Numbered from the stretch's first letter, positions 1-6,417 are shown. The stretch: 6,965 nucleotides of DNA from Planctomycetaceae bacterium UBA6163 (GCA_002428205.1 DIUH01000336.1:930-7894), one strand, 5' to 3'. Translations and numbers: made by a program. Notes: generated by a model from the sequence alone, not told the origin.

Positions 1-16
1 GCAAAATACGCGAAAG

Positions 17-985
17 CTACGAACGAGGATCGCCGTTGAGCGCTCGCAGGGCGTGCATCAATGCCTGGGTCCCGCTGCGCGAGTGGCCTTGTGCCGCAAC
101 GGCGTTGTACAATTGGCTTACCAAGGCCAAGCCCGGCAGTGCGATCTTCATCCGCGCCGCTTCTTCCAGGGCGATTCGCATGTCCTTGATGAAATGTTCG
201 ACGTAGAAACCAGGTGCGAAGTCGCCCGCGACAATCCGAGGCGCCAGGTTTGAAAGTGTCCAACTGTTCGCTGCGCCGGACGTCACCGACCGCAGTACCG
301 TGGTGATATCCAAACCGGCGTGCTGGGCGTACAACAGCGCTTCGCAAACGCCGATCATGCTGGCGGCGACCAATGTCTGGTTGACCATTTTGGTGTGCTG
401 GCCCGCACCGGCCACACCTTGATAAACGATCGTTTTGCCCATTCTTTCGAACAATGGCAAAACTCGATCGAACGTCACTCGGTCGCCACCGACCATGATC
501 GATAATGTTCCGGCCTTAGCGCCGATATCGCCACCACTGACAGGAGCATCCAACGACTGACCACCGATGGCACGAACCGCCGCATCGACTTCGATCGCCA
601 AAGACGGCTGGCTGGTGGTCATGTCGACAACGATCGCCCCGGGACGCAGTCCCGCAATCACTGACCAACCGTCTGCTGAATTGACGTTTTCGGAAACATT
701 GCCGTCGCCCAGAATCACTTGGCGAACGTCGCTGGGATAGCCGACCATTGTAAAGACAACATCGCACTGGGCGGCGACCTGGCATGGCGTCTGGGCAAGC
801 TCCGCACCACGATCGACCAGCGGTTTGGCTTTCTCGGGCGAACGATTGTAAACGGCTAACCGGTAGCCAGCATCAATCAAGTGGCCAGCCATGCTCTGGC
901 CCATCACCCCAGTGCCGATCCACCCGATTCGGACTGATCGGGGATCGTCGGGTTGACCCCCAAGCGATTGAATTTCGTCTACCAA
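17..985 (-). CDS. NAD(P)-dependent beta-hydroxyacid dehydrogenase (3-hydroxyisobutyrate dehydrogenase / tartronate semialdehyde reductase family)
   Basis: This is a 322-residue cytoplasmic oxidoreductase of the 3-hydroxyisobutyrate dehydrogenase family, which reversibly oxidises short beta-hydroxyacids. A Rossmann dinucleotide-binding motif (GWIGTGVMG, residues 21-29) follows a short N-terminal extension. The family's substrate signature DAPVSGG lies at 146-152. The catalytic-lysine helix follows GVAGAGQHTK, with Lys199 and Asn202. A KD pair at 267-268 closes the active site. After the second beta strand the sequence is VYNRS (45-49); an Arg there usually favours NADP(H) over NAD(H). The length fits the family, slightly extended at the N terminus. 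The start is TTG at 985, because no ATG or GTG precedes the Rossmann motif in frame. It overlaps the stop of the upstream gene (979-981), so translational coupling is likely, and no clear Shine-Dalgarno is visible. The substrate cannot be assigned: 3-hydroxyisobutyrate, tartronate semialdehyde and succinic semialdehyde reductases all share these motifs. Confidence 0.9.
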   Translation of the reverse strand: MVDEIQSLGGQPDDPRSVRIGWIGTGVMGQSMAGHLIDAGYRLAVYNRSPEKAKPLVDRGAELAQTPCQVAAQCDVVFTMVGYPSDVRQVILGDGNVSENVNSADGWSVIAGLRPGAIVVDMTTSQPSLAIEVDAAVRAIGGQSLDAPVSGGDIGAKAGTLSIMVGGDRVTFDRVLPLFERMGKTIVYQGVAGAGQHTKMVNQTLVAASMIGVCEALLYAQHAGLDITTVLRSVTSGAANSWTLSNLAPRIVAGDFAPGFYVEHFIKDMRIALEEAARMKIALPGLALVSQLYNAVAAQGHSRSGTQALMHALRALNGDPRS

Positions 986-1557
986 CGATGCACCGGTCGA
1001 TCGAGGATCTCGTGCAGCAAAATCGCTCGCTGAAGCCCGTGGGGGCTCTTCAGCGATTGAAGCAATTCATCGATTAACGCGCCATCAGAATTGATTTGGC
1101 CAGCCGCCATGGCGTTTCGCTGTGAAGCAGCTGTTTGCGCAGCCGCTGGTGCAGCCAGCGGCGAGGCTCCGCGCCGCGACTGCATCGCCGCGTCAGCACG
1201 ATCCGCAGCTCGCCGTGTTGCGCGGTTGCGGTCGTTTCGCGACATGTCCGACTCAGCGGCCACCGCGTCACGTTTGGATGCCGATCCGGCACGATTGGAT
1301 TGCTTTGCCGCTTGGGCATCAGCCTGCTTTTGCTTTAACTCGGCGATGCGCTTGGCCAACGGCTGCTCGATCACCTCGGCAACGATAAATTCTTCGTCGT
1401 CATCCCGCGGCTGGGCCGACCTTTCCCGCCGCGAATCGGTGTATTCGGGTCTCGATGCAGGCCGCTGTGGCTGTTGCCCAGATGCCGGACGATTGGACTG
1501 GCGTGCCTGGCGCCTTTCGGCAGCTCGCTTGAGAAAATCTTCGATGTCGCCGCTCAT
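979..1557 (-). CDS. Hypothetical Q/R/A-rich disordered protein with conserved-looking ends
   Basis: I do not recognise a named family for this 192-residue protein. Three parts can be seen. A short amphipathic N terminus (MSGDIEDFLKRAAERR, 1-16) looks like a helix. A low-complexity middle rich in Gln, Arg, Ala and Ser is broken by an acidic patch with FIVAEVIEQPLAKRIAELKQ (57-76), which could form a coiled helix. A compact C-terminal segment (about 158-192) ends in EILDRPVHRW. From memory, planctomycetes carry small proteins with this arrangement, but that is recollection and not a search result. There is no signal peptide or membrane segment. I chose ATG 1557 over ATG 1650: the longer form overlaps the kinase gene and adds 31 residues of ordinary non-conserved look, while the 1557 start begins directly with the structured N terminus. 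The gene lies between the kinase (71 bp away) and the dehydrogenase (7-bp overlap), probably in one transcript. Confidence 0.7.
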   Translation of the reverse strand: MSGDIEDFLKRAAERRQARQSNRPASGQQPQRPASRPEYTDSRRERSAQPRDDDEEFIVAEVIEQPLAKRIAELKQKQADAQAAKQSNRAGSASKRDAVAAESDMSRNDRNRATRRAADRADAAMQSRRGASPLAAPAAAQTAASQRNAMAAGQINSDGALIDELLQSLKSPHGLQRAILLHEILDRPVHRW

Positions 1558-1627
1558 CCGCGTCGTGCCCCAAATCGTGAATTGATGTCGCAATCGGATA
1601 TGGTACACGATGGGACAACGCCTTGCA

Positions 1628-2623
1628 TCAAGCTGCTCGTTGCTGGCCATTGGCTCCGCTGGGTTTCACCGCCGTACGACTTGGCCGAATGTGACAGCCA
1701 AGCGTCTCGATTTCTAGCCGAATCAGCCGCGCGGCCGTCGTTTCCGCGGTCGGTCGTCGCTTCGGATCAGCATCCACCAGTTCGGCAATCAGATCCGCAA
1801 CAGCATCCAACCCCGCCGTCGTCGTCGCGCTGCGATCGGTCAACGCAAGCAACTGCCAAAGCAGGCGTGCCAGCGCAAAGCAATCCGCCGCGGGCGATGC
1901 CGGCATTTTGCCGTCAAGCGATTCAGGTGCGGCGTATCCAGGGCTGCCGCGAAACACGCCGTCGCCAGGTTCACCGATTCGCTTCGCAAAGCCCAAGTCA
2001 ATCAGCGTTGCATGACCGCGAGGCGAAAGCAGGACGTTTGCCGGTTTGATGTCCCCGTGAATAAAGCCGTTTTGATGCAGTGCCGCTGCCGCCTCTGCGG
2101 TTTGTCGAACCAACCACAAGACAACCGGCAACGGCTGGACCATACCCAGTGCCAACACGTCGGCTAAGGAACGATTGTCCAAACGAGGCATCACCAAAAA
2201 TGGTTCGGCACCGTCCAATGACGAGTCGAGCACGGCAATCAAATGCGGGTGCCGTGCGGCCGCAGCGGCTGAGCCGAATCGCCGCATTTGTTCAACCGCT
2301 TCGTCGCGGTCAGCAGTTGGCGGAATCGACCTTACGACGTAGTCCCAGCGCGTGTTGCCAACACTGTCCGCTGGCTGCGCAGCGGACAACATCGACTGCG
2401 GCCCGGTGGCAAGCTGTTCACCTAAACGCCAAATGCCCAATAATCGGGTCGCGAAAGGCGGACACTCCGCGGATTTCATATCCGACTGGCTGCCGATCTG
2501 GCCAGCGAATTGCCGGGCCGTTAAACATCTCCCAGATTTGACCGCTATGTGGGGTGGTTGGCCGATCACACGACCTGACTTGCTGGATACATTTGAGGTA
2601 TCTTGGGGGCTGCCGATGTTCAC
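1628..2623 (-). CDS. Hanks-type Ser/Thr protein kinase-like protein, probably catalytically impaired
   Basis: This 331-residue protein has a kinase fold at about 64-305. Conserved parts are the catalytic loop HGDIKPANVL (189-198, with Asp191, Lys193 and Asn196), a metal-binding DLG in place of DFG (209-211), the activation-segment end GSPGYAAPE (226-234), the helix-F Asp (247) and the helix-I Arg in KRRP (288-291). Degenerate parts are a glycine loop reduced to ATGPQS (72-77) and YVVRSI (95-100), where Arg98 occupies the place of the ATP-anchoring Lys of VAIK. The helix-C Glu does not align (the region before HPHL at 125-128 is Ala-rich). HGD replaces HRD, as in many kinases not activated by loop phosphorylation. 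No transmembrane or sensor domain is visible, so it is likely cytoplasmic. The GTG start at 2623 has AAAGG five bases upstream; an internal ATG at 2479 lacks a site and is the alternative. This is the first gene of the minus-strand cluster. Confidence 0.87.
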   Translation of the reverse strand: MNIGSPQDTSNVSSKSGRVIGQPPHIAVKSGRCLTARQFAGQIGSQSDMKSAECPPFATRLLGIWRLGEQLATGPQSMLSAAQPADSVGNTRWDYVVRSIPPTADRDEAVEQMRRFGSAAAAARHPHLIAVLDSSLDGAEPFLVMPRLDNRSLADVLALGMVQPLPVVLWLVRQTAEAAAALHQNGFIHGDIKPANVLLSPRGHATLIDLGFAKRIGEPGDGVFRGSPGYAAPESLDGKMPASPAADCFALARLLWQLLALTDRSATTTAGLDAVADLIAELVDADPKRRPTAETTAARLIRLEIETLGCHIRPSRTAVKPSGANGQQRAA

Positions 2624-2866
2624 GGATGCCTTTGTTCAATTTGTAAGGAAGTCGATCGTTTACCAATCCGAACAACGTCTCGTCGTCAGCCGGCGGTCCG
2701 CTGGTAATTGCATCGTCGCGAACGAGGCGGCATAACCAATCCGACTGCACTCGACCCTAAAACTTGCCCCATCCGCCGTGACCTGCGCAGACCCCCGAAG
2801 CTGCGATTGACTAGATCGCCGCGACTTACTTTTTCCGCCCTTTTCACTAATCATTCCGAGGCGCCC
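2624..2866. other. Divergent intergenic region between kinase and substrate-binding protein genes
   Basis: This 243-bp region lies between two divergently transcribed genes, so it should hold promoters for both strands. On the plus strand TTGACT (2807-2812) is a five-of-six match to a -35 box, but only poor -10 matches follow. On the minus strand AAAGG (2633 down to 2629) is the likely ribosome binding site for the kinase GTG. I see no convincing operator, terminator or RNA gene. An open frame runs through from TTG 2708 into the lipoprotein gene, but it has no ribosome binding site and would put a long non-signal sequence before the signal peptide. Confidence 0.45.
2857..2861 (+). promoter_or_regulatory. 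Ribosome binding site of the substrate-binding lipoprotein gene
   Basis: CGAGG lies five bases before ATG 2867. It is one of the better Shine-Dalgarno matches in the window. It fixes the start at 2867 rather than the in-frame TTG at 2708, and gives a protein whose signal peptide lies near the N terminus. Confidence 0.6.
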
Positions 2867-4027
2867 ATGTTTTTCGCTGCTGCATCACTGTCTGGTGTCC
2901 CGTCTGTTTCTCGCTCGCAGGAACGTTCTGGAAGAAAACGTTTTGCGATTACGCTGCATCGCCTGGCATTTCTTCTGCTGCTGGTTTGCCTGGTTGCAGG
3001 CTGTAATCGTGGCGGTTCGAACCCCGGCGGCGGTGGATCAGTGGCTGGCAAAACTGGCAGTGATCGATTTCCGTTGACCGCAGGAAACTACACGGTGCTC
3101 GGCATTTTGACTGACAACCAAGACAATGCGCGAGCCAAGGAGAATGTGGAATCGACCGTTTTGCGTTATCCCGATGTCGCCTGTTTGGTCGGATTGTGGA
3201 GCCAGAATACTCCGATGATTTTGTCCGCTTTGCGGTCGGGCGACATGCTCGGCAAGGTGAAAGTCGTCGGATTTGACGAACATGCCGAAACACTACAGGG
3301 TATCCGCGACGGACACGTATTTGGCACGATTGTCCAGCAACCCTATCAATTCGGCTATCGCAGCGTCGAGTTCTTGACGCAGATTGCTCGGGGCGAACCG
3401 GTGGACGCGCCAGAATCGGGACTGATTTTCATCCCGCACGAGATCATTCAGGCAGAGAATGTTCAGCAGTTTGGGGACAACTTGGAAGCGATCAAGGCCG
3501 GTAAGGGCCCTTTGCTGTCGCCCGATTCCAATTTGGACGGAAAGGGGTTGAAGGTCGCCTACATTACCAACAGCGTCGACCCGTTTTGGGTTTGGGCCGA
3601 TTATGGCTGTCGCCGCGCCGCGGAACAGTTCGGCACGCAGGTTAACGTTCAAATGCCGTCATCGGGTTCGGTCGAAGAACAGAATCGGTTTTTGGAAACC
3701 AATGCGGTTGAAAAGCTGGACGGCGTGGCGATCAGTCCGATCGATCCTGACAATCAAGTCAAAATGATCGACGCAGCCGCAGCCGTCATGCCCGTGATTT
3801 GTCACGACAGCGACGCGCCAGCGTCACAGCGAAAGTTTTATCTGGGCACCAGCAATTACATGGCCGGACGCGCGGCCGGGAAATTGATCAAGCAGGCAGT
3901 CCCCCAGGGTGGCAAGATCATGCTGTTTGTAGGCAAAATGGAAGTGCTCAACGCCCAGGAACGCAGTCAGGGGATTATCGACGAACTGAGCGATCTGCCG
4001 GTTCCTGAAATCTTCCAGTCGCTTTAA
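2867..4027 (+). CDS. Sugar-type ABC transporter substrate-binding lipoprotein with circularly permuted halves
   Basis: This is a 386-residue type I periplasmic binding protein of the ribose/xylose group (Peripla_BP_4-like). Residues 1-45 are a lipoprotein signal: basic RKR at 23-25, a hydrophobic core at 33-43, and lipobox VAGC with Cys46 as the anchor. A Gly-rich linker (49-64) follows. Residues 65-208 match what is normally the C-terminal half: a strand YTVLG, then QNTP (113-116), VVGFDE (133-138) and GTIVQQP (153-159). After a linker (209-225), residues 226-376 match what is normally the N-terminal half: TNSVDPFW (234-241), ISPIDPDNQ (289-297), HDSDAP (313-318), NYMAGR (330-335) and NAQER (362-366). 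By analogy with ribose-binding protein, the likely ligand contacts Asn235, Phe240/Trp241, Asp314, Arg366, Asn114, Asp137 and Gln157 are all present. The frame is unbroken and neither half is repeated. The ligand is unknown, and no permease or sugar ATPase gene lies nearby. A rearranged non-functional gene or an assembly error cannot be excluded. Confidence 0.88.
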   Translation: MFFAAASLSGVPSVSRSQERSGRKRFAITLHRLAFLLLLVCLVAGCNRGGSNPGGGGSVAGKTGSDRFPLTAGNYTVLGILTDNQDNARAKENVESTVLRYPDVACLVGLWSQNTPMILSALRSGDMLGKVKVVGFDEHAETLQGIRDGHVFGTIVQQPYQFGYRSVEFLTQIARGEPVDAPESGLIFIPHEIIQAENVQQFGDNLEAIKAGKGPLLSPDSNLDGKGLKVAYITNSVDPFWVWADYGCRRAAEQFGTQVNVQMPSSGSVEEQNRFLETNAVEKLDGVAISPIDPDNQVKMIDAAAAVMPVICHDSDAPASQRKFYLGTSNYMAGRAAGKLIKQAVPQGGKIMLFVGKMEVLNAQERSQGIIDELSDLPVPEIFQSL

Positions 4028-4197
4028 TCGCGTCTTCGTGGTCAGCAGTTCCACCTGCCCAATCGGCATAATTAGACTTGGCAATGCAAAATTACGCTCC
4101 CTTGTGGCGAAAAATGACTCGTCCAAAGGTCGTCTGGGCCTGATCATGCGAAGGTCGGCGCGTATACTGGATTTACAGGCGTCAGAAGACTGCCTTG

Positions 4198-4232
4198 GAA
4201 TCTCCAATCTCAAGTCTGAAATCTGATTTCTT
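4198..4232. repeat. Degenerate 7-bp tandem repeat
   Basis: Four consecutive heptamers read GAATCTC, CAATCTC, AAGTCTG and AAATCTG, followed by a partial ATTTCTT. The consensus is about AAATCTS. The last full unit and the partial one also form a short inverted repeat, GAAATC-T-GATTTC (4218-4230), so the segment could pair weakly in RNA. It is non-coding and unlike its surroundings. It may be decayed intergenic filler or a small protein-binding site. Confidence 0.5.
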
Positions 4233-4257
4233 AAGTCCGGACTAGTCAAGGCGAACA

Positions 4258-4287
4258 AAGGGAGGATCGTCAGTGTCGTTCGATTAA
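4258..4287 (+). promoter_or_regulatory. Strong Shine-Dalgarno-like site with a four-codon mini-ORF in the leader
   Basis: AAGGGAGG (4258-4265) is the best Shine-Dalgarno match in the window, yet it lies 59 bases before ATG 4325. Seven bases after it is GTG (4273), which opens a reading frame of four codons ending in TAA (4285-4287). The downstream gene's own start has no clear site. The pair could be a leader peptide that couples or attenuates translation of the 4325 gene, or a chance purine run. No canonical start of the 4325 frame lies at proper spacing from this site. Confidence 0.3.
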
Positions 4288-4324
4288 CCCAGCCATCACT
4301 CTTTATCCCTACAAAGACTACAAC

Positions 4325-5083
4325 ATGAGCGGCAATATGATGAGCGGCTACGGATCTTACTGCGAAGATTATTACCTGAATCTTAACCTCGGTACCGAGA
4401 TGGACCTGCCCCAAGGGCGTGAGTCCGTGCTGCACTTTTTCGAACAAGTGCGTAAACGTTTTCCGTCGATGGCTCATTTCTATGGCCGCGAAAAGCAGGA
4501 ATACGTGCTTGAAGAAGAGAAGGGCCAGGGCCCCTATCGATGGGTTTCGATCGAACCGCGTCGAATAAACAGCGGCTTTGTGAATCCTGAAAACCTTGAC
4601 GATGCGATGTTGCAGCACGAAGCGGTGCTGGAGTTGGTTCCTTACGAGTTGTCGGTCAGCCCGTTGGATTGCGAGTCATTGGGCGTCGTGCTCGGTTTCG
4701 ACTTCACCTGTCGCGGCAATCACAGCGAAGTATTAGCTGAAGCGCTGGGGATGAGCCCCGCTCTGGAGAAGTTCTTTTCGATCCCTAACAGCAAAATGTT
4801 GGCGATCGAACCGGCGATACAATTCGCCTTAGATGACGACTGCAAGACGCAGGTGCGAGTCAGTTTCGAATCGCGAACCACGGCCTATCACGTGCGAACG
4901 GGTGATTTTCCCGAGGAACAGTTGAGCGTTTACCTGATGGTGCGTCGGTTCGAAAGCTTGGGTCCGGGTGAATCGTATGTCGAGGAGTTTCGACGATTGG
5001 CGACCCTTTGTCGCGAAATTGCCGACGAGTATTTAGTCGGTTCTGTGCTAATGCCGCTTCAGCAAGCGATTTCGCTTCGCTAG
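4325..5083 (+). CDS. Conserved-looking hypothetical protein, possibly planctomycete-specific
   Basis: This 252-residue soluble protein belongs to no family I can name. The N terminus is Met/Gly/Tyr-rich (MSGNMMSGYGSYCEDYYLNL, 1-20). It is followed by an amphipathic stretch around LHFFEQVRKRFPSMAHFYGR, an EPRRINSGFVNPE segment (77-89), and a hydrophobic ELVPYELSVSPLDCESL segment (103-119). The second half alternates predicted strands and helices, with VYLMVRRFE near 204-212. There is no signal peptide, membrane segment or nucleotide-binding motif. Balanced amino-acid composition and sustained coding character support a real gene. I have a recollection of near-identical N termini in Rhodopirellula-type genomes, which would need a search. 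ATG 4325 is chosen; in-frame ATGs at 4337 and 4340 are alternatives, and none has a clear ribosome binding site. The gene is separated from smpB by 65 bp on the same strand. Confidence 0.8.
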   Translation: MSGNMMSGYGSYCEDYYLNLNLGTEMDLPQGRESVLHFFEQVRKRFPSMAHFYGREKQEYVLEEEKGQGPYRWVSIEPRRINSGFVNPENLDDAMLQHEAVLELVPYELSVSPLDCESLGVVLGFDFTCRGNHSEVLAEALGMSPALEKFFSIPNSKMLAIEPAIQFALDDDCKTQVRVSFESRTTAYHVRTGDFPEEQLSVYLMVRRFESLGPGESYVEEFRRLATLCREIADEYLVGSVLMPLQQAISLR

Positions 5084-5148
5084 GTTAATGAGTAAACGCG
5101 ATTTACACCCCCTGCGCAACGCTCGACCAACGGCCTGTTTCCTACTCG

Positions 5149-5700
5149 ATGTCAAAGAAAAAAAGCGTAACGCTCGCCGCCCCGGTCGGCAAATCGACCA
5201 AGGGAGGCGGAAAATCTGGCGGGAAAAAACCGGCCAAGAAGCCTGATCCCGGCTTCAAAACAATCGCCGAAAATCGCAAAGCGAAGTTTCGCTACGAAAT
5301 TATCGACAGCGTCGAATGCGGCATGGCGTTGCTGGGCAGCGAAGTGAAGTCGATGCGCGAGGGAAAACTTTCGCTCGACGAAGCCTACGTGCGGGTCAAG
5401 TCGAACGAACTGTGGCTGATCGGTGCCGATATTTCTCACTACAACAACGCGGGAATGTGGAACCACGACCCCCGCCGCCCTCGTAAACTGTTGCTGCATG
5501 CTCGCGAATACGACCAATTCGCCGGTGCGGCGCTCGAACGCGGGCTGACGCTGATCCCGCTGAGGGTCTATTTCAACGAACGCGGGTTTGCGAAGTGCGT
5601 AATGGGGCTGGTCCGTGGCAAGAAATTGCACGACAAACGCGAAGTGATCAAAGAACGCGAAACGCAACGTGGGCTGCAACGCGCGATGCGACGCCGTTGA
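5149..5700 (+). CDS. smpB: SsrA-binding protein SmpB
   Basis: SmpB binds tmRNA (SsrA) and delivers it to ribosomes stalled on messages lacking a stop codon, so that the nascent chain is tagged for degradation. The 183-residue product has the family landmarks in order: IAENRKAKFRYEI (39-51), GSEVKSMREGK (63-73), DPRRPRKLLLH (107-117), and GKKLHDKRE (157-165) with His161, which matches the decoding-centre histidine of E. coli SmpB. A basic C-terminal tail ends in RRR. It is about 20 residues longer than E. coli SmpB because of a Lys/Gly/Pro-rich N-terminal extension (about 3-33), probably disordered and possibly RNA-binding. ATG 5149 has no obvious Shine-Dalgarno, and the extension makes the exact start less certain. 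The ABC ATPase gene begins 27 bp downstream, so the two may share a transcript. The tmRNA gene itself is not in the window. Confidence 0.96.
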   Translation: MSKKKSVTLAAPVGKSTKGGGKSGGKKPAKKPDPGFKTIAENRKAKFRYEIIDSVECGMALLGSEVKSMREGKLSLDEAYVRVKSNELWLIGADISHYNNAGMWNHDPRRPRKLLLHAREYDQFAGAALERGLTLIPLRVYFNERGFAKCVMGLVRGKKLHDKREVIKERETQRGLQRAMRRR

Positions 5701-5727
5701 TGCGCTACCTAACGAAAGTGAGACGCA

Positions 5728-6402
5728 GTGCTTGAAATTCAAAACCTGAAAAAGTCGTTCGACCAACCCGGCGGTGGCAGGCTGGACATTTTGGACATCC
5801 AATCGCTAGCCATTCAGGCTGGCGAACAAGCGGTGTTGATCGGCCAAAGCGGTGGCGGCAAAACGACGCTGTTGCACTTGATCGCCGGCTTGCTGACCCC
5901 CGATTCAGGCTCGATCCGGATCGCCGGTACCGACATCACGCGGCTGAGCGAATCGGGGCGCGACCGCTTTCGTGCATCGATGACCGGATACGTCTTCCAA
6001 ACTTTCAATCTTTTGCCCGCCTTCACCGCGATCGAGAATGTGCGACTGGGCATGTCGTTTGCTGGCGGGCGGCACGACGCAGCACGCGCCGCGGCGCTGC
6101 TGGACCGGGTCGGTTTAGCCGATCGCGCCCATTATCGCCCCAGCCAATTGTCCGTCGGCCAACAGCAACGCGTCGCGATCGCTCGCGCGTTAGCCGGTCG
6201 GCCGAAAGTCTTGTTGGCCGATGAACCGACGGCGAACGTCGATCCGGCCAGCAGCCAGACGGTGATCGAGCTGATTCGCGACAGTTGCCGCGAAGACAAC
6301 GTGGCGCTGGTGTTGGTCACGCACAGCATGGAAATTGCCGCTAAGTTCGATCGTGTCGAACGCCTCGAAGAGATCAATCGTGTTCTGGCCACCAGCGTCT
6401 AA
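5728..6402 (+). CDS. ABC transporter ATP-binding protein, LolD/MacB type
   Basis: This is a 224-residue stand-alone ATPase subunit. Size and spacing fit the LolD/MacB/FtsE group, which drives MacB- or LolC/E-like membrane partners in lipoprotein release, efflux or envelope work. Motifs are Walker A GQSGGGKTT (39-47), the Q-loop in VFQTFNLLP (89-97), the signature LSVGQQQR (141-148), Walker B VLLADEP (161-167), a D-loop with Asn170-Val-Asp172, and the H-loop His199. The signature reads LSVGQ instead of LSGGQ, with the first Gly replaced by Val; Ser142 and Gly144 remain. The GTG start at 5728 has a weak GTGAG site five bases upstream. No permease gene follows in view; the next reading frame is methyltransferase-like. 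The substrate cannot be told from the sequence. Confidence 0.94.
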   Translation: MLEIQNLKKSFDQPGGGRLDILDIQSLAIQAGEQAVLIGQSGGGKTTLLHLIAGLLTPDSGSIRIAGTDITRLSESGRDRFRASMTGYVFQTFNLLPAFTAIENVRLGMSFAGGRHDAARAAALLDRVGLADRAHYRPSQLSVGQQQRVAIARALAGRPKVLLADEPTANVDPASSQTVIELIRDSCREDNVALVLVTHSMEIAAKFDRVERLEEINRVLATSV

Positions 6403-6417
6403 TCGCCGTGGCCGGTT

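Larger units (their letters stand above)
4028..4324. other. Non-coding region with repeat remnants and possible promoter
   Basis: No credible protein gene is seen in these 297 bases. Directly after the lipoprotein stop, the text around 4030-4053 (CTTCGTGGTCAGCAGTTCC) resembles the short CTTCGTG-type intergenic filler seen in many bacterial genomes; that is an impression from memory. TATACT at 4163-4168 is a five-of-six match to a -10 box, but no -35 box stands at the right distance, so it is only a weak promoter candidate for the 4325 gene. A degenerate heptamer repeat lies at 4198-4232, and a strong Shine-Dalgarno-like site followed by a tiny ORF at 4258-4287. No convincing terminator hairpin follows the lipoprotein gene. 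Confidence 0.5.

Noticed and set aside
1558..1650. Upstream ATG start extending the hypothetical protein by 31 residues
   Set aside because: It overlaps the kinase gene, and the GGAG near it is too close to the start; ATG 1557 begins with the structured N terminus.
1091..2049. Plus-strand open frames opposite the hypothetical protein and kinase
   Set aside because: They are Ala/Arg/Cys-rich shadows of GC-rich minus-strand genes, without ribosome binding sites or motifs.
2708..2866. Upstream TTG start extending the lipoprotein by 53 residues
   Set aside because: It has no ribosome binding site and would bury the signal peptide; ATG 2867 has CGAGG at good spacing.
2921..2944. Two AACGTT-centred palindromes (GAACGTTC and AAAACGTTTT)
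   Set aside because: They lie within the signal-peptide coding region, are short, and can arise by chance; nothing supports an operator here.
4038..4054. GTGG/CCAC hairpin after the lipoprotein gene as a terminator
   Set aside because: A four-base stem with a nine-base loop and no T-run is too weak.
3824..4618. 264-codon antisense open frame over the lipoprotein end, the intergenic region and the hypothetical gene
   Set aside because: It is opposite two better-supported genes, its product has no motif, and part of it translates the heptamer repeat.
5152..5802. 216-codon open frame antisense to smpB
   Set aside because: It lies entirely opposite smpB and the ABC start, both unmistakable, and its product shows no motif; it is a codon-bias shadow.
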